Assembly: GCA_020850835.1 (NCBI GenBank) | Contig: JADZDX010000013.1 | Location: 1-64,000 of the forward strand | Source of the DNA: Fimbriimonadaceae bacterium | GTDB taxonomy: Bacteria > Armatimonadota > Fimbriimonadia > Fimbriimonadales > Fimbriimonadaceae | DNA: 64,000 nt | Direction of reading: 5' to 3' | Part shown: piece after piece, positions 47,078 through 55,629 of the stretch | Layout of the letters: each line of letters opens with the position of its first letter | Numbering within the stretch: position 1 is the first letter of the stretch | Notes under the pieces: generated by a model | What the model was told of the DNA's origin: nothing | The model's database searches: none | What the model saw: the letters and a program-made list of their open reading frames with translations, nothing else | Position numbers and translations under genes: made by a program

Positions 47078-47476
47078 TCAGAAGGTACCAGACCTCTCCC
47101 AGCCATTCAGGGGATGAACTGTGGCGCAGACCGGAAGCCCCGACTTGTCGCGCCCCTCAAGCTCGGCCACATATCTTGCTCCACTCTCCAATTCCTTTGG
47201 TAAGTAGACCTTGGCTCGCCGACAGATCTGGGTCATGGGCTGCCCTGCTTGAGTGCCCCAGAGAACATATATGAAAGCCCCTTTGGAATCCTTTTGTACA
47301 AACTTGCCCGTTGGTTTACCGTTCTTCAACGTAACCGATACGGACCACTCGGCTTCCCCACCCGTCAGCTTCTTCAAATCAGTCGGCTCACCGGCTGATC
47401 CCTTCCCGCGCTGAATTGCTCCCCAGACGCCGGGCATGACATCCAAGAATCGAATCCCAAGCTTAACTTCCTTCAT
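47078..47476 (-). CDS. DUF5990-like hypothetical protein
   Basis: ATG 47476 (MKEVKLGIRFLDVMPGVWGA) overlaps the upstream TPR gene by 14 nt; the longer frame to 47524 adds 16 residues from that gene. The motif GAFIYVLWGTQAGQPMTQICRR resembles the FVYIDIGTYAGQ region of DUF5990 proteins. The first part (GVWGAIQRGKGSAGE, then LKNGKPTGKFVQKDSKG) agrees with that family. 132 residues, soluble. No activity known. Confidence 0.6.
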   Translation of the reverse strand: MKEVKLGIRFLDVMPGVWGAIQRGKGSAGEPTDLKKLTGGEAEWSVSVTLKNGKPTGKFVQKDSKGAFIYVLWGTQAGQPMTQICRRAKVYLPKELESGARYVAELEGRDKSGLPVCATVHPLNGWERSGTF

Positions 47477-48077
47477 TGGCGAGGGCTTTCTTTGCTTCAG
47501 CAATCGCTTCCTTGGCGATCTCAATTGGTCGCGATATTCCCTGCCGCTCTCGCTCTTTCAATCCGAGTTCAAAGAACTCCAAGGCCCTCTCAAAGTTCCC
47601 AAGATCATAGTACGTCCAGCCCAGGTTGTTGTAGAAGGGGCCTAGCCAACGGCGGCACTTCTCGTCTTGGGCATTCACTGCGATCGCGATTCCTTCTTCG
47701 GCCCAGCCGATTGCCCCCTGGACGTCAGCAATGGCAAGCATGTGTATGGCGTCAAGCTGGAGGTTCTCCATCTGAGATTCCCTGGCCAACTCCCTAGCAG
47801 AAAGAAAGTGAGGTTGTGCCTGCTGAGGATAGCCCGAACTATTGAAGACTCGGCCCAGCTCCAATTCATATCGGACCCGCGCTTCGGGAAACGACCTCTC
47901 AACCTTGTTCAAGGCATCTCGTGCCTCGTCAAACATGCCTCGTAGACTATAGGTTCGGGCAATCTGCGTCCAGAGGACCGCACAAGTCTCATCATCTGAT
48001 TCGGCGAGATGGCTCCGGAAGACGACTTCTGTCTCCTCAGGTTCGCTGAAATCCCACAAACTTTCAATGTCAATCAT
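47463..48077 (-). CDS. Tetratricopeptide-repeat protein
   Basis: The 204-residue helical protein contains about four TPR units. Examples are QIARTYSLRGMFDEARDAL, LGRVFNSSGYPQQAQPHFL and YNNLGWTYYDLGNFERALEF, the last being the most canonical. The N-terminus is acidic (MIDIESLWDFSEPEETEV). No signal peptide. It is the first gene of the set with the DUF5990-like and reductase genes. TATGGT ends 8 nt before the ATG, and the glgA start is divergent, 60 bp away. Confidence 0.8.
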   Translation of the reverse strand: MIDIESLWDFSEPEETEVVFRSHLAESDDETCAVLWTQIARTYSLRGMFDEARDALNKVERSFPEARVRYELELGRVFNSSGYPQQAQPHFLSARELARESQMENLQLDAIHMLAIADVQGAIGWAEEGIAIAVNAQDEKCRRWLGPFYNNLGWTYYDLGNFERALEFFELGLKERERQGISRPIEIAKEAIAEAKKALANEGS

Positions 48078-48085
48078 CTGCGATG

Positions 48086-48131
48086 ACCATACCTAGCAAC
48101 ATGAGCCCAGTTCAAATATGGAAAATACCCT
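48086..48131. promoter_or_regulatory. Divergent -10 elements between TPR gene and glgA
   Basis: On the minus strand TATGGT (48086-48091) ends 8 nt before the TPR start. On the plus strand TACCCT (48126-48131) ends 6 nt before the glgA start. Both predict essentially leaderless transcripts from a 60-bp intergenic space with no Shine-Dalgarno on either side. Confidence 0.4.
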
Positions 48132-48137
48132 TGTTCA

Positions 48138-49559
48138 ATGAAGGTCCTTTTTGTTTCCGTTGAGGTCGCTCCATGGGCAAAGGTTGGCGGATTAGCCGAC
48201 GTTGCTGGATCCCTTCCTCAGGCTCTTCGTGGGCTAGGGCATGAGGTCCGAGTGCTCATGCCTGCTTATGGCATGGTGATCAAGGGCAAGGTGCCCACCA
48301 AGACCTTGTCCGTTCGTGTGAACCTCGAAGAGGAGTACAAGGCGAACCTTTTCGAAGTTGACGGGATCTGGATGGTCAATTGCCCTGAGTTCTTCGGGAA
48401 TGCTTCTCGATCTGAAGAAATCTATGCCTATGGGCGCGACGCCTATCTGTTCCTTAGCCAAGCCGCAATTGCCCTATGTGAAGCCTCGGACTGGATCCCG
48501 GATATTGTCCATGCAAATGATTGGCATACCGGCTTTGTTCCCGTCATGATTCGCGAAAAAGGTGGGAAGAAATGGGATCGCACGGCCACGATCTTCACCA
48601 TTCACAACTTGCTTTATCAAGGCACCTTCGGCAAGGATACGATCGAAGCGGCCGGTCTGGATCCGGGCCTGTTCACCATGGACAAGCTCGAAACATGGGG
48701 CGGGGTTAATTTCATCAAATCAGCCTGTGTGTATGCTGATATGGTCAGCACTGTGAGCCCGACCTATGCGAATGAAATTCAGACCGAAGAATATGGCGCC
48801 AGCCTTTGGGGCCTCATGCGCGATCTTCACCAACTAGGCAAGCTCCGCGGCATCCTCAATGGAATTGACACGGAGTTCTTCAACCCACAAAACGACCCGG
48901 CCATCGCCGCCCCGTTTTCGGCGGCTGACTTAGGTGGCAAGGCAAAGTGCAAGATTGCGCTCCAAGGCGAACTTGGGCTTCCACTCAGCCAAGGGCCACT
49001 CTTGGGGATTGTCAGCCGATTGAGTGATCAAAAGGGGTTTGACCTCATTATCAAACAGGCGTATGGCATGCTAGGGTTGGGCAGTCAATTTGTCGCGCTT
49101 GGGACGGGAGACCCCTGGGCGGCAGATCAATTGAGGCAGTTGGAGAGAGATTGGCAAGACCAGGTTCGCTTCATTGAGCGGTACGACGCTCCACTCGCCC
49201 AGCGGATATATGCGGGCTCGGACATGTTCCTCATGCCCAGCGCCTTCGAACCCTGCGGCCTCGGCCAAATGATCGCATGCCGGTACGGTACGGTTCCAAT
49301 CGTTCGCAAAACGGGGGGACTTGCCGACTCCATTCATGATGGAGACAACGGCCTCGTTTTTGAAAGAAAATCTGCACGCGAACTGTTCGAGACTATCCGG
49401 CGCGGCGTGAATCTCTACGGAGACCAAGCGAGTTGGCTGGAATTGGTACGCCGATGCATGACCACGGACTTCAGCTGGACCAAAAGCGCACAAGACGTCA
49501 TCGCAATGTACGATGACGCCCTGCAAGCTCGGATCGGGGCAATGGCCGTTAGCCGGTAG
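48138..49559 (+). CDS. glgA: Glycogen (starch) synthase, ADP-glucose dependent
   Basis: GlgA (GT5) extends alpha-1,4-glucan from ADP-glucose. The N-terminal substrate loop is VAPWAKVGGLADVAGSLP. Further motifs are HANDWHTGFVPV, FTIHNLLYQGTF, LRGILNGIDTEFFNP, GIVSRLSDQKGFDLI and the catalytic-domain MPSAFEPCGLGQMIACRYG. Length 473 is normal. No other glycogen gene (glgB, C, P) lies in the window. It converges on the cytochrome b gene, 2 nt apart. Confidence 0.94.
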   Translation: MKVLFVSVEVAPWAKVGGLADVAGSLPQALRGLGHEVRVLMPAYGMVIKGKVPTKTLSVRVNLEEEYKANLFEVDGIWMVNCPEFFGNASRSEEIYAYGRDAYLFLSQAAIALCEASDWIPDIVHANDWHTGFVPVMIREKGGKKWDRTATIFTIHNLLYQGTFGKDTIEAAGLDPGLFTMDKLETWGGVNFIKSACVYADMVSTVSPTYANEIQTEEYGASLWGLMRDLHQLGKLRGILNGIDTEFFNPQNDPAIAAPFSAADLGGKAKCKIALQGELGLPLSQGPLLGIVSRLSDQKGFDLIIKQAYGMLGLGSQFVALGTGDPWAADQLRQLERDWQDQVRFIERYDAPLAQRIYAGSDMFLMPSAFEPCGLGQMIACRYGTVPIVRKTGGLADSIHDGDNGLVFERKSARELFETIRRGVNLYGDQASWLELVRRCMTTDFSWTKSAQDVIAMYDDALQARIGAMAVSR

Positions 49560-49561
49560 CT

Positions 49562-50800
49562 CTATTCACCCAAGCTTTCCAACTGCGTAGCTTCAGCTTT
49601 GGGGATGTCGTTGCTCTCGGCCAAGGTCGCTTCGGATTTCTTGTGCTCTGGCGGAGTCTCGAGGATGCCCTTGAGGGTCATTAACCCAATCAAGAGAATC
49701 GCCGCAAAGCCCGACATGATAATCCACTGTCTCTTGGCGGGATGGCGTGATTTGGACCGGTCTAACCACGGTAAAGCAAACATGCCAATGGTAATTCCCG
49801 TGGGGATAATCACCGTCGCCACGACTTCCCAACCGCTTGGCATCACCTTCAAAAGCTCATATAGCCCGAGGAAGTACCATTCTGGTCGCGGGCTAAAATC
49901 AGTTCCCGTAGGATCAGCAATCGCTTCTAAACCTGGGGGCAATGCGACGGCAAGATAGATCAAGAGCCCAACTCCAAAGAGCAACACAATGGCGTCCTTG
50001 AAGAGCTGGTTTGGATAGAAAGGTACGGGAGCTCCTTTTGCGGGAGTTACCGGGCCGGCAATGTGATGTCGCCTCACCAGATACAGGTGGAGGAAGGTAA
50101 AGAGAATCAGGCTTGCCGGTAAGAGCATCACGTGGAAGGAATAGAAGCGGGTCAGCGTTAGGGCCCCCACCTCCTCTCCACCTCGAATAAAGACCAACAG
50201 TGCATGGCCAACAACTGGGATGGTCGCAGCTATGCGGGTTCCAACAACGGTCGCCCAGTATGCCTTTTGATCCCAAGGCAACAGGTAGCCCGTAAACGAG
50301 AAGCCAAGGATCACCTGGAAGATGATGACCCCGACAACCCAAGTCAACTCCCTAGGCTTCTTATAGGAGCCCCAGAAGAACACCCGAAGCATATGGAGCA
50401 CTACGGCGATAACAATGACCGTTGAACCCCATGAATGTAACCCTCGGATGAAGGATCCTAAGCCGACCTCATAAGTAAGGTGCTTTACGCTGGCATGAGC
50501 GGAATCGGGACTCGGCGAGTAATACATCGCCAAAGCAAAGCCGGTGATGAACTGAAAGACCAGCAGCGTCATCAGCAGATTGCCGAGTGTCTGCCACCAA
50601 CCCACTCCCGCGGGCATTGGCTCATCTAGGTTCTTCCGGACAAAACCGTACCAGCCAAGTCGCAAATCCATCCAGTCGCGAAGCGATGGGCGCTCTATTT
50701 GGAGACGTTCTTCTGACGAAACAGCCTCACGAGGCTCATCTACCTTGACCTCAGGACTGAGGGTTGGGGCATCCTTGGGTTTGTACGTCTTTTGGCTCAT
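49562..50800 (-). CDS. Cytochrome b of a bc-type quinol complex
   Basis: The 412-residue protein joins the N-terminal (b6-like) and C-terminal (subunit IV-like) parts with about eight helices. The haem-ligand pairs are in LHSWGSTVIVIAVVLHM (13 residues between the His) and FHVMLLPASLILFTFLH (14 residues between). The 14-residue spacing is the cytochrome b6 / Gram-positive type. The quinol-oxidation motif is PEWY (FSPRPEWYFLGLYE). It receives quinol electrons and passes them to the Rieske protein encoded 3 nt upstream. The hydrophilic N-terminal 40 residues (KTYKPKDAPTLSPEVKVDEP) are an extension. Last gene of the five-gene respiratory operon. Confidence 0.93.
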   Translation of the reverse strand: MSQKTYKPKDAPTLSPEVKVDEPREAVSSEERLQIERPSLRDWMDLRLGWYGFVRKNLDEPMPAGVGWWQTLGNLLMTLLVFQFITGFALAMYYSPSPDSAHASVKHLTYEVGLGSFIRGLHSWGSTVIVIAVVLHMLRVFFWGSYKKPRELTWVVGVIIFQVILGFSFTGYLLPWDQKAYWATVVGTRIAATIPVVGHALLVFIRGGEEVGALTLTRFYSFHVMLLPASLILFTFLHLYLVRRHHIAGPVTPAKGAPVPFYPNQLFKDAIVLLFGVGLLIYLAVALPPGLEAIADPTGTDFSPRPEWYFLGLYELLKVMPSGWEVVATVIIPTGITIGMFALPWLDRSKSRHPAKRQWIIMSGFAAILLIGLMTLKGILETPPEHKKSEATLAESNDIPKAEATQLESLGE

Positions 50801-50803
50801 TGT

Positions 50804-51298
50804 CTAGACCTCTCGAGAAATCCAAATCTTTCCTGCTTCGACCTTGACAGGGTGGCGCTCCAACGGCTTGGGCGGAGGCCCTGATTTGTTGGTGCCCTCA
50901 TCGTCGAAAACGCCACCGTGGCAAGGGCATATAAACTTGTGCTGATCAGCGTGATAGTCCACGCGACATCCAAGGTGAGTGCAAGCTGGGTCAATGCAGA
51001 TCACATCTTCCTCACTCCGCCGCAAAAAGACCGTGAACTTCTGTTCTACTTCGTGATAGCCATCAACGACGAGTAACGAGTAGTTCACTTCCTTCACTTC
51101 GCCGGGCTTGATACGCGACTCGTCCATCAACTCAACCCAGCGAGACTTCCGCTTGTTGCCAAGGGGGGCAGCAGCAAACCCGACCATGGGGCCAACGATG
51201 GCACCGATGAGGCCTAAGTTGATCACGCCAACGACGAGGCCCATCATCTTGCGGCGGGAGATTTCGATATTGTCTTGGTTCAGATTATCTTTTGGCAT
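50804..51298 (-). CDS. Rieske [2Fe-2S] protein
   Basis: The 164-residue protein has an uncleaved N-terminal anchor (MMGLVVGVINLGLIGAIVG) after ISRRKM, a twin-arginine-like export signal. The cluster-binding motifs are CTHLGCRVDY and CPCHGGVF, both complete, with the Cys-His pairs and the disulphide cysteines. Between them is a short loop (HADQHKFI). It passes electrons from quinol at the cytochrome b site to a cytochrome c. The gene sits between the cytochrome c fusion and cytochrome b, same strand, spaced 12 and 3 nt. Confidence 0.93.
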   Translation of the reverse strand: MPKDNLNQDNIEISRRKMMGLVVGVINLGLIGAIVGPMVGFAAAPLGNKRKSRWVELMDESRIKPGEVKEVNYSLLVVDGYHEVEQKFTVFLRRSEEDVICIDPACTHLGCRVDYHADQHKFICPCHGGVFDDEGTNKSGPPPKPLERHPVKVEAGKIWISREV

Positions 51299-51309
51299 GT
51301 TTTGGGTTC

Positions 51310-52437
51310 CTATGGGTAGTAGCGCATGGTTATCGGGCCATCTTCGCCAAGCTGTTTCATGACATCGCTTGCGATCTTCATGGATTTGTGGTGCCGCCCT
51401 GGGGATGGCTCGCGTTCAAAGCCTAGTTCCACCCCGCTGGCAACGATGGCTTCAGTCAGTCGAGTCATTGCGGCGAGGGCTGGCACAACGTACATGTGCT
51501 GGAACCGTGTAAACGGCCCAGTGGCGATGAGGAGCGCTACCGCCGCCAGGTGCCAGATGTAGATCGTCATCACAAAGTCATGGATTCCCATTCGCTTAAG
51601 GGCGACCACGAGGAACCCGCTGATGATCACATGCACAAGAAGATTGACAAAGAGGAAGTCCTTACCGAGTGTTAGCCCGTTATCAATGAACTCATCCTTC
51701 TTGTAGCGGTACATCACATAGAAGATCCCTATCAAGACGGCAATCCCTGAAACGACCGGCAAGAGCTTTAGGGGATGCGTCAAGGGCACCTGACCTCGCT
51801 GGGGATTCAAGATCGCGATCAGAATATCAGCGAGAAGGAGGCCACAGAAACCATAGAGGAGTAGCCCGTGCATGAACCACCGTTTCTTGTTGTTCTGCCA
51901 AAGAGATCCGACTAAGAAGCCGTCAACGATGAGGGACTTCAGGACGACGCCAAAGGATCGCGCCCATCCAAACTTAGCTATCGCAGGCTTCAGCTCCTTC
52001 AAGCCAGCACACTTCAGCCAGTAGCTGAGTCCTCGAATGGCAAAGACCGTGGCAAAGAGGAAGACAACGATAAAGAAGTGGCTTACACTACGAGGCGTCA
52101 GAAATTGTCCGACCTTAAAGGCAATCGGGATTTCGTCGGGAATCCACGGCTTGGCCTTCACTTCTTCGTAAACTTGATCCAGGTCCGAATCACTGAGGTC
52201 CGCTTCACTGATTGCGGGCATCATCCCCTTACCATTCCTCACCACTTGCCGGAACGTAGACAGTCCGACCTTGGTTTGAGCCAGTGGTGGCCCCAAGCCG
52301 CCCATTGCATTCTGGCCGTGACAGCCCATGCAAGACGTAACCGGATAGACTTCCTTCTTCTGGAGGTCAGTCTGGGCATGGCCGCATGCCACGGCCAAGA
52401 GGAGCATGAAGATCGCGACTACTCTTGATAGTTTCAC
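51310..52437 (-). CDS. Cytochrome c fused to NarI-like membrane cytochrome b domain
   Basis: The GTG start overlaps the ferredoxin gene stop by 4 nt. A signal peptide (MKLSRVVAIFMLLLAVACGH) leads to a mono-haem cytochrome c domain (CMGCH at 36-40, with a distal Met in GKGMMPAISE). About five membrane helices follow (SHFFIVVFLFATVFAIRG, FMHGLLLYGFCGLLLADIL, KLLPVVSGIAVLIGIFYVM, FLFVNLLVHVIISGFLVVAL, IYIWHLAAVALLIATG) with His in several. That layout is like NarI/DsrM-type dihaem subunits. The C-terminus is cytoplasmic. It may connect the molybdoenzyme's ferredoxin subunit to periplasmic electron carriers. I know no standard name for this fusion. Confidence 0.8.
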   Translation of the reverse strand: MKLSRVVAIFMLLLAVACGHAQTDLQKKEVYPVTSCMGCHGQNAMGGLGPPLAQTKVGLSTFRQVVRNGKGMMPAISEADLSDSDLDQVYEEVKAKPWIPDEIPIAFKVGQFLTPRSVSHFFIVVFLFATVFAIRGLSYWLKCAGLKELKPAIAKFGWARSFGVVLKSLIVDGFLVGSLWQNNKKRWFMHGLLLYGFCGLLLADILIAILNPQRGQVPLTHPLKLLPVVSGIAVLIGIFYVMYRYKKDEFIDNGLTLGKDFLFVNLLVHVIISGFLVVALKRMGIHDFVMTIYIWHLAAVALLIATGPFTRFQHMYVVPALAAMTRLTEAIVASGVELGFEREPSPGRHHKSMKIASDVMKQLGEDGPITMRYYP

Positions 52438-53153
52438 TTTTGACCTCGCTGTGTTCTTTGGGCTTCTTCTTGCTTGGCATCTCCGATGCCATCCGACTGA
52501 CCGAGGGTGCTCGGTCGTTGCTCGGCCATGGTTCCGAGGTAGCAGCCGGCGGGTTTTGTCTCCGCCTCGGGAAGGAGGTGGAAGGGTGACCGACCGGTCT
52601 GTTCCTTCTGCTCTTCAATGTAGGTCGAGACATCACTTTCGGGGTCTTCTAAGTCACCGAAGATACGAGCCGTTGTCGGGCATGCAACAACGCAAGCAGG
52701 CTGCAACCCTTGGTCAACCCGGTGTGCGCAATACGTACACTTGCGGGCTACATTCTCCTTCATGCGAAGCTTAACAAAGTCCTTTTCATAGGCCTCGTTC
52801 TCGTCGAGGTACCACCCTTCTTCCTCGCGGTGAAGGATGATGTTTCCGTAGGGACAAGCCGAGACGCAGGCTCCGGTGCCTCGACAACGATCCTGATCCA
52901 CGAGAACAATTCCATCGGGCCGTCGGACAATAGCCTTATTCGGGCAGGATTTGAGGCACGGTGCATCGTCGCAGTGGTTACACAGGACCGGAATGTAGAC
53001 CCGCTTCACGTCAGGATACGTTCCAGCCTCAACATTTAGGACACGGGCAAAGAAGGTGTCGTAAGGCGTTCCGTTCTCCTGCTTGCAAGCCAAGGTACAA
53101 GCATCGCAACCAATGCACCGCGTCAGGTCAATGAGCATCGCGAGGCGTGCCAA
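52434..53153 (-). CDS. Iron-sulfur (ferredoxin-like) subunit of a molybdoenzyme, four cluster sites
   Basis: The 239-residue protein resembles DmsB/NarH. Four Cys sets are visible. Set one is Cys13/16/19/23 (CIGCDACTLACK), set two Cys58/61/66/70 (CNHCDDAPCLKSCP) and set four Cys139/142/154/158. In set three, CRGTGACVSACP, Thr93 replaces the second cysteine, as Trp or Tyr does in NarH and type II enzymes; this predicts a [3Fe-4S] centre. The chain lacks the C-terminal extension of NarH. TTG start 1 nt after the catalytic-subunit stop. Electrons would go from the molybdenum subunit to the membrane fusion encoded next. Confidence 0.9.
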   Translation of the reverse strand: MARLAMLIDLTRCIGCDACTLACKQENGTPYDTFFARVLNVEAGTYPDVKRVYIPVLCNHCDDAPCLKSCPNKAIVRRPDGIVLVDQDRCRGTGACVSACPYGNIILHREEEGWYLDENEAYEKDFVKLRMKENVARKCTYCAHRVDQGLQPACVVACPTTARIFGDLEDPESDVSTYIEEQKEQTGRSPFHLLPEAETKPAGCYLGTMAEQRPSTLGQSDGIGDAKQEEAQRTQRGQK

Positions 53154-53154
53154 C

Positions 53155-55596
53155 TTACTTCACCCTCCTAATGTCCACGCGAGTGTCCTTCCAGTGCTGT
53201 CCCGGCGCATATACCGCCGGCAGGTAATAGACCTCATGGGTTGGTTTCACCTTTTGATACGTGTGCACGCTGTGGTACTTTCCTGCGCCGAGATAGCGAT
53301 CCCACCATCCGTGATCGACACAAACCACACCCGGTTTGATAGCCTCTGTCACTAGAGCCCAGAGCTCGTAGCTTCCAAACTCATTGAAGACTTCCACCGC
53401 TTCCCCGTCTTTGATCCCCCTCATAGCCGCATCCTTGGGGTTAATCTCAACGACCGGTTTACGATTGAGATTTCTAAGGAATGGGTTATTGCAGTGGGTC
53501 GAGTGAACGCGCCACTTTGAGTGAGGAGTGACGATCGCGAGAGGCATTTCTTGGGCGGATACCGGAAGGTGCTCAAATGCCCAGTGGTAGGTCGGCACCG
53601 TCTCGCCCATCTTCTGGTAGATCTCCTCTTCCTTGTAGAACTCCATACGACCAGTCTTGAGGAATTCCCGCTGGGCCCCTTCAGGGAATGGATAGGCACG
53701 CGGCGGGAAGAGCTTGTCTTCATGAAGCTGTTCGTCCAGCCCGCACTCGGGGTCGTGGACATTCAGCCGCACGGGACCCTTCTGGAGCATTTCCAACGTT
53801 ATGCCTTCAACCTCCTTGCCTCCTCCCTTGAGCATGATTTCGATAGCGTCTTCCTCGGTGTAGTCCATCTGCTTGGCGAGCTCTGGATCGATTCGTTTGA
53901 GGAGTTCTTTCTGAACCCACATCTCAGTGCGGCTCTCGTACTGAGGTTTAACGACCTCCTGCTGGATTTGTAGATACGGATGGCAGCTGGTGCCCACCAA
54001 GTCCAATTTCTCCCAGAAGGTTGGAGCCGGCAGGACCACATCCGCGTACTCACAAGTCGGTGTCATCGAGAAGTCGGTGACCACGAACAGATCCAGTCGG
54101 TCAATCGCGTCCTTCATGGGGGCGCTAAACTCCGTGACCAATGGATTGGCGTGACTCACAAACAGGGCCTTGAAACCATCCTTCGGGAACTTGATCTTGG
54201 GATTCATCGTCCCCGTGGGCTGACCAAGGACAAAGTAATGCATCGGCACGCCGTTCGGCCGCTTTCCATCCGGGAACCACCAAGGGGAGACATCGAGCCG
54301 GAAATGGTGCTGCCCAGAGTAGATCGAAACGCTCTCGCCCGGCTTACCATGAGCTCCGACAAGCGAAGCCAGAAGGAGGATAGCGCGAATCGTCAGGTCG
54401 CCGTGCAATCGGTGATTTACGCCCATGCCAATGATAATTGAGCTAGGCCGCTCGGTTGCATATCGAATGGCGACCTGGCGGATGGTGTCGGCTGGAATGT
54501 CGCAGGTCTTGGCGACATGCTCAGGCGCATATTCGTCCCGCAGGATCTCGTTCTCAAGGAGTTCAAAGACCGGAGTTACGCTGACCTTCGCGCCATCGCT
54601 CAATTGAACTGTGCGCTGGCCCCGAAAAGCGAACTTGGCGTCCTCGGGCAGCTTCAGCGAATCCATCGGTAGCTTGTAAAGAGCATCCTTTCCTTCGTCC
54701 CAGACCATGAACTCGGCCTCAGTTCCTTCTCCAACGTCGCTGGCGCGGAGTCGCTCGCCCGTATCCTGCCGAATAAGCGTGCAAACGTCGCTGAACTTTT
54801 GCAAAAACGCCCAATCCACATGGCCTTCCTTCAAGACAACCTGGCACATGGAGAGCGCAAGCGCCCCGTCCGTTCCCGGGTTGACGGGGAGCCACAAGTC
54901 CGCGCCCTTGGCGGTTTGGCTGGCGCGGGGATCAATCGAGATGATTTGGCAATTGTTTCGCTGCTTGGCATGGGTCGTGAGGAACTTCGCGTCGGGGATT
55001 CGGGTTTGGAAGATGTTGCTGGACCAAAGGATCGCGGTCTTGCAATGAGCCCAACTTCGGGTCTCGCACTCCACGCAGTCAATGCCTACGGTCTGGGTGA
55101 AACCCATCGAAATATCGCCATTGAAGTCATACGCCGTGGCGAAGGACATCCCGAGCAAGGCGGCGGCCCGGACTTGGGCGCCTTTCTGGACATATCCTGT
55201 GCCCACCACTTGATTGAAGAGGAGCATGGATTCGGGCCCGTGATCCTTGCTGATGCGCTTCATGTGGTCGGCGATATAGTCCAAGACCTCGTCCCATCCG
55301 ACCTCCCGCCATTTGTTTTCCCCGCGCTCGCCGGCCCGGATCAAGGGCTTGTGCACGCGGTCCGGCCCATAAATAATGTGCGTCATGGACATCCCGCGCA
55401 GGCATCCGCGAGGGTTGTATTCCTGGCAGGGATAATCCGCCGCCGGCTTTAGGTCAACGATAACATCGTCCACGACGGTTGCGAGCCAGCCACAGGCTCC
55501 GGTGCAATTCGGACTATCGGTGGTGCGAACCACCCGCGCCTTTTCGTTGGGAGCGACCGTTGGTGCTCGACCCGGAACTTTATGTCTGGTTGCCAT
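53155..55596 (-). CDS. Molybdopterin (bis-MGD) oxidoreductase catalytic subunit, type II/NarG-like
   Basis: The 813-residue chain contains the N-terminal cluster site (D27, Cys31, Cys35, Cys65 in SPNCTGACGW and NPRGCLRGMS). It also has the MGD-binding region (DFNGDISMGFTQTVG, WSSNIFQTRIPDAKFLTTH, DPRASQTAKGADLWLPVNPGTDGAL) and the C-terminal cap (NPKDAAMRGIKDGEAVEVFN, VVCVDHGWW). The NCTGxC opening is shared with NarG and type II enzymes (DMS, ethylbenzene, selenate), where a His sits at the D27 position. There is no twin-arginine signal, so it is likely cytoplasmic. The substrate (nitrate, sulfur or arsenic species, others) cannot be told. First gene of the operon. Confidence 0.9.
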   Translation of the reverse strand: MATRHKVPGRAPTVAPNEKARVVRTTDSPNCTGACGWLATVVDDVIVDLKPAADYPCQEYNPRGCLRGMSMTHIIYGPDRVHKPLIRAGERGENKWREVGWDEVLDYIADHMKRISKDHGPESMLLFNQVVGTGYVQKGAQVRAAALLGMSFATAYDFNGDISMGFTQTVGIDCVECETRSWAHCKTAILWSSNIFQTRIPDAKFLTTHAKQRNNCQIISIDPRASQTAKGADLWLPVNPGTDGALALSMCQVVLKEGHVDWAFLQKFSDVCTLIRQDTGERLRASDVGEGTEAEFMVWDEGKDALYKLPMDSLKLPEDAKFAFRGQRTVQLSDGAKVSVTPVFELLENEILRDEYAPEHVAKTCDIPADTIRQVAIRYATERPSSIIIGMGVNHRLHGDLTIRAILLLASLVGAHGKPGESVSIYSGQHHFRLDVSPWWFPDGKRPNGVPMHYFVLGQPTGTMNPKIKFPKDGFKALFVSHANPLVTEFSAPMKDAIDRLDLFVVTDFSMTPTCEYADVVLPAPTFWEKLDLVGTSCHPYLQIQQEVVKPQYESRTEMWVQKELLKRIDPELAKQMDYTEEDAIEIMLKGGGKEVEGITLEMLQKGPVRLNVHDPECGLDEQLHEDKLFPPRAYPFPEGAQREFLKTGRMEFYKEEEIYQKMGETVPTYHWAFEHLPVSAQEMPLAIVTPHSKWRVHSTHCNNPFLRNLNRKPVVEINPKDAAMRGIKDGEAVEVFNEFGSYELWALVTEAIKPGVVCVDHGWWDRYLGAGKYHSVHTYQKVKPTHEVYYLPAVYAPGQHWKDTRVDIRRVK

Positions 55597-55605
55597 GATT
55601 CATGT

Positions 55606-55621
55606 GCACGTCCCCTCGTGC
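55606..55621 (-). promoter_or_regulatory. Leader hairpin with Shine-Dalgarno in loop (molybdoenzyme operon)
   Basis: GCACG and CGTGC pair around the loop AGGGGA, the only ribosome-binding-like sequence before the ATG at 55596 (14 nt downstream). Flanking bases (CATGTGA / CACATG, to 55601 and 55628) can extend the stem imperfectly. It may tune translation of the first operon gene. Confidence 0.45.
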
Positions 55622-55629
55622 TCACATGA

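Noticed and set aside
53155-55596. Calling the molybdoenzyme a nitrate reductase
   Set aside because: The NCTGxC start is shared by several type II enzymes, there is no narJ-like chaperone or nitrate transporter gene, and the cluster ligand differs; substrate left open.
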